Below, in pieces: positions 1-4,918 of a stretch of DNA of 33,719 bases. Within the stretch, counting starts at the first letter, position 1. The number at the start of each line of letters is the position of its first letter. Under the pieces are notes generated by a model that made no database searches, was not told where the DNA came from, and saw only the letters and a program-made list of their open reading frames with translations. This DNA comes from a virus. Where the stretch lies: IMG/VR virus record IMGVR_UViG_3300027971_000139, positions 1-33,719 of that record, one strand, 5' to 3'. A program made the position numbers and the translations under genes.

Positions 1-698
1 ATAAGGGCTAGGGTGCGGCAGGCTTCTTCTACAGCTTGTGAGGCTGTTTTTGCATTCCCGTCATCATGCTTGTACATGACCTTTGCTTGCTCCACAGATT
101 CTGGGGGCATGGGGTTATTTGTCTGCACACGTGCCCAGTACTGAGCCATGTCAGTAATCAGCATCGTTTTGTCTATTTCTTTAATTTCAAAAGGGATGAG
201 GACAAACTCCTGACCGCCAAAAAGGACAGCCAGATAAATCTTTTCCACGCCGTAGACTGCGGCTTCGTGGACAAGTTGAGCGTAGTCAGCAGGAGGTATA
301 TTTCCAGTCTCAGCATCAAACTTGTTACGTACACCAGCGTTATAGTTCTTGCATTCCACGAGGATTGTTTGTCCATTTTCTTGTCCTACAAAATCAAAGT
401 GTGAACGCAGCCAAGGTTCTGTTTTGTGGGTGAGAGAGTCTTCTACCTTGTGCAGCTCTACCTTTAACTTCTCTTGTGCCAGTCTTCCTATCACTGGTTC
501 TAGTACGTGTCCCATCTGTACTGCTTCTATGCCAGACAGGTCGGGTATGTCCATCATGCCCAGTTTGGTGAGGATGACTTCGTTGGCTTTGCCGTTGGCA
601 GCCTTCCTACTATCACCTGACCACCAAGCGGAATTACGTGTTGCGGGGGAGAAGTCGCTCAGGACTTCGCTACCATCTTTGTAAGATGTATCAGACAT
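1..698 (-). CDS. YqaJ-like phage exonuclease (PD-(D/E)XK), 3' end cut by window edge
   Basis: Reading from the ATG at 698, the frame is open to the window edge (232 complete codons), so the C-terminus is missing. The nuclease motifs of the YqaJ/lambda-exonuclease fold appear in order: GHVLEPVI with E67, RSHFDF with D102, LVECKN with E115 and K117, and a following QLVHE helix (Q141, H144). Enzymes of this family digest one strand of linear duplex DNA to expose single strands for a RecT-type annealing partner. Such a partner (RecT) lies at the other edge of the window on the same strand. The start has a clear ribosome site (GGAAAG, then AGTAACC before ATG) and overlaps the upstream gene by 8 bases. 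The two genes are probably transcribed from the promoter at 962-989. The fold call is firm; the exact substrate is inferred. Confidence 0.85.
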   Translation of the reverse strand, partial: MSDTSYKDGSEVLSDFSPATRNSAWWSGDSRKAANGKANEVILTKLGMMDIPDLSGIEAVQMGHVLEPVIGRLAQEKLKVELHKVEDSLTHKTEPWLRSHFDFVGQENGQTILVECKNYNAGVRNKFDAETGNIPPADYAQLVHEAAVYGVEKIYLAVLFGGQEFVLIPFEIKEIDKTMLITDMAQYWARVQTNNPMPPESVEQAKVMYKHDDGNAKTASQAVEEACRTLAL

Positions 699-912
699 GG
701 TTACTTTCCTTTTCAGAGTAGAGAACAGCGGACAGGCCGCAGTCTTTGTTGGAGGGCATACGCATCACGCTGCACCATTCCAGTTGGTCTATGGGGGTTG
801 GTTTCCCGTCTACGGGAGATGTGACAGAGAGAGCCGTGCATTTTGATAAATGCGTCTTCTCTTTTTCTACGCCTACCTGTTGGTAGAACTTACAGTTGAT
901 ACAGAGTTTCAT
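691..912 (-). CDS. Small cysteine-rich protein, unknown function
   Basis: This 73-residue protein lies immediately upstream of the exonuclease and overlaps its start by 8 bases, so the two are probably translationally coupled. It opens with a CxxC pair (KLCINCKFY) and has further cysteines near residues 25, 47 and 58, an arrangement that could bind zinc; this is inference. The ribosome site is GGAAAGG, followed by GTCACCCCT before the ATG, a variant of the start element shared by neighbouring genes. It is the first gene after the strong leftward promoter at 962-989. I recognise no family. Confidence 0.75.
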   Translation of the reverse strand: MKLCINCKFYQQVGVEKEKTHLSKCTALSVTSPVDGKPTPIDQLEWCSVMRMPSNKDCGLSAVLYSEKESNHV

Positions 913-940
913 AGGGGTGACTACCTTTCCGTTTAGTTGA

Positions 941-953
941 GAGCAACATGCTC
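941..953. promoter_or_regulatory. Inverted repeat just downstream of the 962-989 promoter (operator candidate)
   Basis: GAGCA-ACA-TGCTC is a perfect 5-base inverted repeat. It falls at about +2 to +14 of a leftward transcript that would start near 955. That position suits a repressor site, but the repeat is short and the role is inferred. Confidence 0.3.
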
Positions 954-961
954 AATGAATG

Positions 962-989
962 ATTATACAGTTATTAGACGATAGGTCAA
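962..989 (-). promoter_or_regulatory. Strong sigma70-type promoter, leftward
   Basis: On the minus strand, TTGACC and TATAAT are separated by 16 bases, 11 of 12 consensus positions. The -35 box overlaps the stop codon of the gene ending at 986. The promoter therefore sits between two small genes and would drive the Cys-rich protein, the exonuclease and anything beyond the left edge. It is the best match to a host vegetative promoter that I found in the window. Confidence 0.75.
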
Positions 990-1234
990 GAGATGTATTT
1001 ATTTTTTTTCAGTACCTCCTTCTCTACGTTACGCAGGCCTTCTAGTATCAGGTTCTTATAGTTCTGTTGTTGTATAGAGTTAGCTTGTTCTACGTTCCAG
1101 CCATAGGCCGTGAGTAGTTCTGTATCTGTAAGGGTTTGGCAGGGGTGACTATAAGGACTGGGCAGCCCTCTAGCTTTGATTATGTTCTCCCTCTGTATGC
1201 GGTCATACTCATCATCTTCATCTGTGTGAATCAT
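986..1234 (-). CDS. Small acidic/helical protein, unknown function
   Basis: 82 residues. The N-terminus is acidic (HTDEDDEYD), the middle reads TDTELLTAYGWN, and the C-terminus is lysine-rich. The start overlaps the preceding gene's stop as ATGA (1231-1234), and AAGGAGAAG precedes it at good spacing. The sequence looks alpha-helical and soluble. It belongs to the leftward early run, but I recognise no family. It is the last gene before the internal promoter at 962-989. Confidence 0.7.
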   Translation of the reverse strand: MIHTDEDDEYDRIQRENIIKARGLPSPYSHPCQTLTDTELLTAYGWNVEQANSIQQQNYKNLILEGLRNVEKEVLKKNKYIS

Positions 1235-1491
1235 GTGTTCTTCTCCTTGTTGACTATTTGACGCTTACGCCATCCCCCGTGAGGACTAGGGCTTGCGCTA
1301 TCGTTCTGTAGCTGTGGGTTATCCCTTCCTTCTGCTGGGCTAGTATCTTCTGTGCTTCTCTTTTTGTCATGTTGGTATAGCTTGTTGAGTAGCAGGGTAA
1401 CTTCTCGCAGTCGGGCGTATGTAGCGATATGGGGGTTAAGTTTGTAGTCACGGGTAAGTTTCTCTTTCCTAGCTTTAAGTATGTCTCTCAT
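1231..1491 (-). CDS. Small basic protein, unknown function
   Basis: 86 residues. The N-terminal half is helical and basic (RDILKARKEKLTRDY), and the C-terminal half is polar and probably disordered (Ser/Pro/Asn-rich), ending in a Lys/Arg-rich tail. Its ribosome site is AAGGAGAGTAACC directly before ATG, the clearest copy of the start element shared by these genes. It is the first gene downstream of the promoter at 1882-1910, behind a leader of roughly 380 bases that carries the DnaA boxes. It overlaps the next gene by 4 bases. Nucleic-acid binding is possible from its charge only. Confidence 0.7.
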   Translation of the reverse strand: MRDILKARKEKLTRDYKLNPHIATYARLREVTLLLNKLYQHDKKRSTEDTSPAEGRDNPQLQNDSASPSPHGGWRKRQIVNKEKNT

Positions 1492-1510
1492 GGTTACTCT
1501 CCTTGTCTTT

Positions 1511-1655
1511 TCTTGTTAAACCTTTTTTTCTTTCACGCATAGAGTATTCACCCGAAGCGCAGCTTGTGGGTAAGTTATCCACAGTGTTATCCACAGGGAC
1601 AGAAGCTCTCGTTTATCTAGGCTATTTAACGCAAGTGCAGCACTCTTGTTAAACC
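1511..1655. repeat. Direct repeat TCTTGTTAAACC, two copies
   Basis: Exact 12-base copies at 1511-1522 and 1644-1655 flank the DnaA boxes. No open frame explains them. Iterons of an origin are possible, but there are only two copies. Confidence 0.4.
1575..1595. promoter_or_regulatory. Two perfect tandem DnaA boxes
   Basis: TTATCCACA occurs at 1575-1583 and again at 1587-1595, in the same orientation with a 3-base gap (the repeated unit is GTTATCCACAG). This is the classic high-affinity DnaA box of E. coli-type origins. A single chance copy in a window this size is plausible, but two adjacent exact copies in a non-coding gap are unlikely by chance. They could recruit host DnaA to a phage origin, titrate DnaA, or regulate the leader. 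Confidence 0.55.
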
Positions 1656-1800
1656 CGACTTTACTCTGCCCCGAGAGATGCTCACTCAGGAGGCACAAGG
1701 CCAGTTCGCCACGTTTATCTTACTTGGTCGCTTCAACCGCATAAAGGGGCGGGTGATACCCCCGTGTTTTGTAACTGCCAACAAAAAAGCCACTTACTGC

Positions 1801-1835
1801 TGCACTGGTAGCTGTCCCCCGAAGGGGTCAGTGCA
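1801..1835. other. Nested hairpin
   Basis: An outer stem TGCACTG/CAGTGCA (1801-1807 with 1829-1835) encloses an inner CCCC-CGAA-GGGG hairpin (1816-1827). There is no U-run, so it does not look like a terminator. It would lie in the 5' leader of the leftward transcript. Confidence 0.4.
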
Positions 1836-1856
1836 TGAGTAAATGGCCTTAATAAG

Positions 1857-1910
1857 TTGACAGCTACGACAACAGCCCGATTGTATATCGGGCGTATGGG
1901 GGTTTGTCAA
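1857..1910. promoter_or_regulatory. Palindrome with outward-placed TTGACA boxes (face-to-face promoter/operator)
   Basis: TTGACA at 1857-1862 on the plus strand and TTGACA at 1910-1905 on the minus strand flank a perfect 7-base inverted repeat, GCCCGAT-TGTAT-ATCGGGC (1875-1893), at almost equal distances (12 and 11 bases). The palindrome covers the -10 region of both possible promoters. The leftward one is good (TTGACA, 17 bases, TATACA at 1887-1882). The rightward one has only a poor -10 (TTGTAT). Confidence 0.5.
1882..1910 (-). promoter_or_regulatory. Leftward sigma70-type promoter
   Basis: Minus-strand TTGACA, 17-base spacer, TATACA. The -35 box overlaps the stop codon of the 43-residue gene (1907-1909). 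A perfect dyad covers the -10 box, so repressor control is likely. It would transcribe the DnaA-box leader and the genes at 1231-1491 and 986-1234. Confidence 0.55.
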
Positions 1911-2038
1911 GCCCCTGCTATTGATAGGCCTATTAATAAGCCTATACCCCATGCCCCTATCACGTACAGCAGTACGTCAAAGAGGTCAACACAGTTGTCA
2001 TGCGTGTGTAGGCGTGTGGTGTGTTTAATGTCTTTCAT
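1907..2038 (-). CDS. 43-residue single-span membrane protein
   Basis: The ATG at 2038 overlaps the stop of the upstream gene as ATGA, and GGAG stands 6 bases before it. The protein begins polar (MKDIKHTTRLHTHDN) and then becomes one hydrophobic segment with small residues (LLYVIGAWGIGLLIGLSIAG, about residues 23-42), ending right after it. A short soluble N-terminus followed by one C-terminal membrane span fits a small inner-membrane effector, for example a superinfection-exclusion or host-takeover peptide; this is speculation. Its stop lies within the -35 box of the leftward promoter at 1882-1910. Confidence 0.65.
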   Translation of the reverse strand: MKDIKHTTRLHTHDNCVDLFDVLLYVIGAWGIGLLIGLSIAGA

Positions 2039-2217
2039 GTTGTCTCCATTTCTTTAACGTCTTGAATAAACTCTTCTGCGTGAACTACCTTATAGGGTTC
2101 ACTTCCTTCAAACTCTTCGCTGGCAACATCTTCGGCGTGGTCTTCGTCTTCTGCCTCTACTTCAAGGAAATAGACTTGATGCTCTATGCGAACGTATTGC
2201 ACTGTAAATTTTTTCAT
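2035..2217 (-). CDS. Small acidic protein, unknown function
   Basis: 60 residues, strongly acidic in the middle (EVEAEDEDHAEDVASEEFEG). It starts as a beta-rich segment (KKFTVQYVRIEHQVYFLEVEA). The pattern of a short strand, VEA, then an acidic EDHAEDVA helix resembles many small phage proteins loosely like the DpnD/PcfM group, but that similarity is weak. The ribosome site is AAAGGATAGTAACC before ATG, an exact match to the shared start element. It is coupled by ATGA to the small membrane protein downstream. Confidence 0.7.
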   Translation of the reverse strand: MKKFTVQYVRIEHQVYFLEVEAEDEDHAEDVASEEFEGSEPYKVVHAEEFIQDVKEMETT

Positions 2218-2238
2218 GGTTACTATCCTTTAGGTTAT

Positions 2239-2252
2239 GCCCCCGTAGGGGC
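2239..2252. other. GC-rich hairpin between two leftward genes
   Basis: GCCCC-CGTA-GGGGC forms a 5-base stem in the 43-base gap between the genes at 2261-2470 and 2035-2217. No U-run follows on the transcribed strand, so an mRNA processing or attenuation element is more likely than a terminator. Confidence 0.3.
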
Positions 2253-2260
2253 GTGGGGGG

Positions 2261-2470
2261 TTACTGGCAAGTGTAGTCAGGCATGGTTAGCATGACGTGT
2301 GAGTTGGCGGCGTGATAGGCCTCGATATAAACCATTGTGGACATGCCTTCACGGTACTGGGGAAAGTGTCTTATTTCTCCCTTAACCCTTGATTTGCCTA
2401 TGCTGGGGGCTTTGGGCTTTGCAGCTTTTTTGGCCTTCACAATAGCCCCCGTGGTAGTGATTGTGGTCAT
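2261..2470 (-). CDS. Small basic protein, unknown function
   Basis: 69 residues. The N-terminal third is Thr/Ala/Lys-rich (IVKAKKAAKPKAPSIGK) and probably disordered and basic. The rest contains EIRHFPQYREGMSTMVYIEAYHAANSH in two parts and may fold. The start is preceded by AAAGGAGAGTAACC with three extra bases before ATG. The upstream 52-residue gene ends inside this ribosome site. I recognise no family; nucleic-acid binding is only suggested by charge. Confidence 0.65.
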   Translation of the reverse strand: MTTITTTGAIVKAKKAAKPKAPSIGKSRVKGEIRHFPQYREGMSTMVYIEAYHAANSHVMLTMPDYTCQ

Positions 2471-2475
2471 GTTGG

Positions 2476-2634
2476 TTACTCTCCTTTAATGGTTTCAATG
2501 TCAACAGAATAAACGTGGTTAGTTTTGGCAATTTCATAGTAACGACGGAAAATATCCATCTGGCATGTAGTCTCTCCGTATTCCCTGCGTGTGTGCCCGT
2601 ATGTGGCGCAGTTATAAGTTATCCAGTAGCGCAT
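2476..2634 (-). CDS. 52-residue protein, unknown function
   Basis: The frame runs from the ATG at 2634 to a TAA at 2478-2476, with GGAGAGTAATC immediately before the ATG. The protein starts MRYWITYNCATYGHT and is rich in Tyr, Thr and Arg, with two cysteines. Its last codons (GGA GAG TAA) are also the ribosome site of the next gene, so the two are tightly coupled. It lies in an unbroken chain of small genes with matching start elements, which is the main reason to accept it. No family recognised. Confidence 0.6.
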   Translation of the reverse strand: MRYWITYNCATYGHTRREYGETTCQMDIFRRYYEIAKTNHVYSVDIETIKGE

Positions 2635-2636
2635 GA

Positions 2637-2828
2637 TTACTCTCCTATTTCAATGATGTGGCGGGTTTGTGCGTGATAGTTGGCAATCATTTTGTTGGCA
2701 AAGGATTCCGATTCAGTTACAAACTGAAAACCATCTGGCATGGTTACCAGAATAAATGTGTTGTACTCATTCGCATCATGCTTTTCTAAGAATGAGAATA
2801 GACGTTTAGACAATGCAATAAATGACAT
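2637..2828 (-). CDS. Small protein, unknown function
   Basis: I place the start at the ATG at 2828, giving 63 residues, because AAAGGTTTGTAACC directly precedes it. An in-frame start at 2891 would run through the ardC terminator and has no ribosome site. The protein has a helical N-terminus (FIALSKRLFSFLEKHD), a beta-like centre (YNTFILVTMPDGFQFV) and an acidic end. Its stop TAA lies inside the GGAGAG ribosome site of the next gene. No family recognised. Confidence 0.65.
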   Translation of the reverse strand: MSFIALSKRLFSFLEKHDANEYNTFILVTMPDGFQFVTESESFANKMIANYHAQTRHIIEIGE

Positions 2829-2867
2829 GGTTACAAACCTTTCTAAAATAGTGCAACAGCGCACTGC

Positions 2868-2888
2868 AAAACCCACGTTTGTGGGCTT
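2868..2888 (-). terminator. Rho-independent terminator after ardC
   Basis: On the minus strand AAGCCCAC-AAAC-GTGGGTTTT forms an 8-base stem (one G-U pair) with a tetraloop and a short U-run, 13 bases after the ardC stop. A second small hairpin (AGTGC/GCACT, 2850-2865) follows. It probably reduces transcription from ardC into the small genes downstream. Confidence 0.55.
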
Positions 2889-2900
2889 CACGCTGAGCTG

Positions 2901-3758
2901 TCAAGCTGCTATTGCCTCTGCAGTAGCATCTAGCATGTTGATGTAATCAGCTGCTTTCTGAGCAAGTGCAGCAGCTTTAAATACTGCCTTGCTGTCCTCT
3001 CTGAGAGCTTTAAGCCAGTGGCCTATGTAGCCAGCGTGTCTTAACTCTCCCTGAATGCCATAATCAGAGCAGAGGAAAGCTGCCGACATTTCAGCTACTA
3101 ATTCCTCGAAAGCATAGGCAGGGTTTCCAAATCTGCCCTTGTCCAAATCTCTATCTAATCGATTCTTGCTGCCTGTCCAGTGTGCCAGCTCATGGAAAGC
3201 AGTAGCATAATAATTTGCTTCACTGTCAAAAGCTGATTTGTTAGGCAGCTGGATTCTGTCAGCAGAGGGCATGTAGAAAGCAGCATCACCCCCATGAGAG
3301 ATAGCAGCTCCGGTTTTGATGATGCGCTGCTCTGCCAGCTCTACAGCTGTAAACTCTGCCTCTACTGTCTCAGCTGGCACAATGTCAATGCCCTCTACCT
3401 GAGCAGCATTAAAAACAAAGTATGTTTTCAGCACTGCATACTTTTCAATGTCTCCTGTTTGCTTGTCCTGTTTTGTCACTGGAGAATAGAAAACAATCTT
3501 TGTGCCTTTCTCACCTTTCTTGACATTTGCACCAATGCTTTCCCACTGTTTGTATGAAGCCCACACTGGCACTGAGTAGCCACGAATCATTGACGACATG
3601 CCAAGCAGTAGACGATTGATGCCCTGATAAGGTTTTTGAGAGACAAGGTTTTTATCTGCTGAGCTGTCTGCTTTCCAAGGTTTAATCCAAGGTGCAGCGC
3701 CCTGCTCTAGCTGCTCAATAATGCTCTGAGTTATCTCAGTGTAGATTGTTTGTGTCAT
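2901..3758 (-). CDS. ardC: ArdC-type antirestriction protein (ssDNA-binding plus zincin domain)
   Basis: The 285-residue protein has the ArdC layout. The N-terminal domain (about 1-125) matches the ssDNA-binding ArdC_N pattern (W24-IKPW, PYQGINR, KGEKGTKIV, YFVFNAAQ). The C-terminal domain (about 150-285) is a zincin-like metallopeptidase with HELAH (H189, E190, H193) followed by WTGSKNRL and the downstream glutamate helix EELVAEMSAAFL. Family members such as RP4 TraC and pSA ArdC protect incoming single-stranded or duplex DNA from host restriction. It stands first behind the leftward promoter at 3806-3833, a suitable place for a protein needed on entry. The start carries AAAGGTAAGTTACC before ATG. 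A terminator follows the stop. Confidence 0.9.
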   Translation of the reverse strand: MTQTIYTEITQSIIEQLEQGAAPWIKPWKADSSADKNLVSQKPYQGINRLLLGMSSMIRGYSVPVWASYKQWESIGANVKKGEKGTKIVFYSPVTKQDKQTGDIEKYAVLKTYFVFNAAQVEGIDIVPAETVEAEFTAVELAEQRIIKTGAAISHGGDAAFYMPSADRIQLPNKSAFDSEANYYATAFHELAHWTGSKNRLDRDLDKGRFGNPAYAFEELVAEMSAAFLCSDYGIQGELRHAGYIGHWLKALREDSKAVFKAAALAQKAADYINMLDATAEAIAA

Positions 3759-3781
3759 GGTAACTTACCTTTAAAAAGATG

Positions 3782-3798
3782 CTGTCCTGATTAGACAG
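3782..3798. promoter_or_regulatory. Inverted repeat in the ardC leader (operator candidate)
   Basis: CTGTC-7 bases-GACAG lies directly downstream of the expected transcript start (about 3799). It is short. It could be an operator or an mRNA hairpin. Confidence 0.3.
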
Positions 3799-3805
3799 TG
3801 ATTGT

Positions 3806-3833
3806 ATTATAAGACTATAAAGAGACTATGCAA
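3806..3833 (-). promoter_or_regulatory. Leftward promoter of ardC
   Basis: Minus-strand TTGCAT, 16-base spacer, perfect TATAAT, about 48 bases upstream of the ardC start. The -10 box is ideal and the -35 box matches at three positions. This is probably the first leftward early promoter. Confidence 0.6.
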
Positions 3834-3967
3834 CATCTTTTTATCAATTATTTTCTAAGTAGTTACCCTTAGAACTAAAGTAAAGACACACGTATAAGAC
3901 TAGAGTATAGTAACAGTCTATATAGACTAAGACTATCTGTCTTATACATTGACTAGATGATTGACTA
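3812..3967. repeat. AT-rich control region with seven GACTA motifs
   Basis: GACTA occurs at 3813, 3824, 3898, 3925, 3931, 3951 and 3963 on the plus strand; five are AGACTA and two TGACTA. The region also holds a perfect 14-base palindrome AGTCTATATAGACT (3915-3928), an inverted repeat TAAGAC-TATCT-GTCTTA (3928-3944) and, a little beyond, CTTTCTG-T-CAGAAAG (3981-3995). It separates the leftward and rightward gene blocks. It fits a multi-site binding region for a regulator or an origin-like element. Confidence 0.5.
3883..3911 (+). promoter_or_regulatory. Candidate rightward promoter
   Basis: AAGACA, 17-base spacer, TATAGT. Four of six and five of six consensus positions match. It would produce a transcript of about 390 bases that ends at the terminator at 4283-4310, directly before the late genes. 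The call is tentative. Confidence 0.35.
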
Positions 3968-4090
3968 TCTATAGCACTGGCTTTCTGTCAGAAAGAAAGA
4001 GCTGGGGGTTCTCACACTTTTCTCACTGACGAAAAGGAAAAGGGGCACTGGGGTTGAGCTGCTCTGCTTAGTCTTAATACATGCCATTAC

Positions 4091-4300
4091 ATGCTACTGA
4101 CGCAAGTTCAATCGGGACAATGGTCACCCAGCACAAATACACACGCAAGACGCAAGACGGCGGCCATCGAGTTGGGTTTGGATATGCTAAAGGGTGTGCC
4201 CCCAACTCTCCTACCCCCAAAAAAAAATACAGTTTTCTGCTACATTTGGTTGTGGATTGCAGTTGCCATTGCCAATCCTTTTGACCTACCTATTGCGTAG
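4091..4300 (+). CDS. Doubtful 69-residue ORF with a hydrophobic C-terminal half
   Basis: The frame gives a protein whose C-terminal part is hydrophobic (VFCYIWLWIAVAIANPF), like a short membrane span. However, the ATG at 4091 has no ribosome site, and a shorter start at 4184 is only slightly better. The stop lies inside the terminator stem at 4283-4310. A second overlapping frame (ATG 4121) is about equally open. The stretch may instead be a non-coding leader RNA. I report it because 3968-4282 otherwise holds no gene. Confidence 0.25.
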   Translation: MLLTQVQSGQWSPSTNTHARRKTAAIELGLDMLKGVPPTLLPPKKNTVFCYIWLWIAVAIANPFDLPIA

Positions 4301-4310
4301 GTCTTTTTTT
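4283..4310 (+). terminator. Strong rho-independent terminator before the late operon
   Basis: GACCTAC-CTATTGC-GTAGGTC forms a perfect 7-base stem and is followed by seven T residues. It lies 35 bases upstream of the first late gene, and I see no good promoter between the two. Late transcription would therefore have to read through it or use a phage-specific promoter. Confidence 0.8.
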
Positions 4311-4345
4311 GTGTGTAGTATGTGGTTATTGATAGAGGGGTAGAG

Positions 4346-4570
4346 ATGAATATTCAAGAGATAGAGTTAGAGCGTGGTATTGACATGCCTGCTGGCAGGG
4401 TGGTGTATGCCTACCCGTATGAGGAGATGGATGTGGGGGACAGTTTTGTTGTACCCGTGTCTGCTCGGCAGAAGGTGTTGAATGCCAATTACAGGGCTTC
4501 TAAGAGGCTTGGGTTAGGGTTTACGGCAAAGACAGAGGGTGAGTACATCAGAGTGTGGAGAACACGTTAG
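4346..4570 (+). CDS. Small conserved-looking phage protein
   Basis: 74 residues from the ATG at 4346, chosen because AGAGGGG stands just before it; an upstream GTG (4322) lacks a ribosome site. The core YPYEEMDVGDSFVVPV, then a RASKRLGLGFTAK helix and a closing RVWR, follows a pattern I have seen in small proteins of several phages (DUF7303-like), function unknown. It opens the rightward late block. Confidence 0.7.
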   Translation: MNIQEIELERGIDMPAGRVVYAYPYEEMDVGDSFVVPVSARQKVLNANYRASKRLGLGFTAKTEGEYIRVWRTR

Positions 4571-4581
4571 GAGAGGTTTAT

Positions 4582-4791
4582 ATGGACGCTGAAGTGTTGT
4601 GGATGGGTGAGGATGATTTGAGGGCAACTTGTTTGACCTTGTCTGCGCTACTACAGTTGTCGGAGATGAACACGGTGAGAGCTGTTAATGAGGCATTGCA
4701 ATATGGATACAGACAAGGATATGCAGACGCAGTTGTACGAATCTCGTTTACGACTAAAGAAGGAAATGCAGCGGGCCTTGTCCTGCATTAG
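4582..4791 (+). CDS. Small protein, unknown function
   Basis: 69 residues from the ATG at 4582, which has AGGAGAGG 5 bases upstream; an earlier in-frame start at 4555 would overlap the previous gene. The protein is largely helical (DLRATCLTLSALLQLSE, then an AVNEALQYGYRQGYADAVV helix). It overlaps the next gene by 89 bases in another frame. No family recognised. Confidence 0.6.
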   Translation: MDAEVLWMGEDDLRATCLTLSALLQLSEMNTVRAVNEALQYGYRQGYADAVVRISFTTKEGNAAGLVLH

Positions 4792-4918
4792 TCCTAAAGC
4801 GAAGAGGCTGTTGGCACAGGAGTGGGAAGAGAAGTATTCCGCTATTTTTTACAAAGAGTTGTGTAATTGTGCAAAAGGCAGAGATGCTGCAAGAACCATT
4901 GCTGATTGGCAACTATGA
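4703..4918 (+). CDS. Small charged helical protein upstream of terL
   Basis: 71 residues from the ATG at 4703 (GAGG about 9 bases before). The sequence is a charged helix (LYESRLRLKKEMQRALSC) followed by AKRLLAQEWEEKYSAIF. Its stop overlaps the terL start as ATGA, so the two are coupled. The location directly before the large terminase is where a small terminase subunit often lies, but at this size and without a recognisable HTH I cannot make that call. Confidence 0.6.
   Translation: MDTDKDMQTQLYESRLRLKKEMQRALSCISPKAKRLLAQEWEEKYSAIFYKELCNCAKGRDAARTIADWQL

Larger units (their letters stand above)
1492..1906. other. Gene-poor region with DnaA boxes, direct repeats and hairpins
   Basis: I see no convincing gene in these 415 bases. 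The stretch contains two perfect DnaA boxes (1575-1595), an exact 12-base direct repeat TCTTGTTAAACC (1511-1522 and 1644-1655), a repeated GTTTATCT (1611-1618 and 1713-1720), a nested hairpin (1801-1835) and a palindrome flanked by -35 boxes (1857-1910). If the leftward promoter is used, most of it becomes a long 5' leader. A replication origin or a regulatory leader are the leading explanations. Confidence 0.5.

Noticed and set aside
1516-1698. 60-residue leftward ORF across the DnaA boxes
   Set aside because: It starts at TTG without a ribosome site, its LWIT repeat is only the translation of the DnaA-box repeat, and it has no protein-like pattern.
2829-2891. Longer start for the gene ending at 2637
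   Set aside because: The extra N-terminus would be read from the ardC terminator and has no ribosome site, while the ATG at 2828 has one with the shared element.
4219-4227. A9 run as a programmed frameshift site
   Set aside because: Neither overlapping frame is a convincing gene, so slippage here has no supported product.
4081-4284. 67-residue rightward ORF overlapping the leader
   Set aside because: There is no ribosome site at the ATG. The alternative frame (4091-4300) is slightly better, and both may be non-coding.
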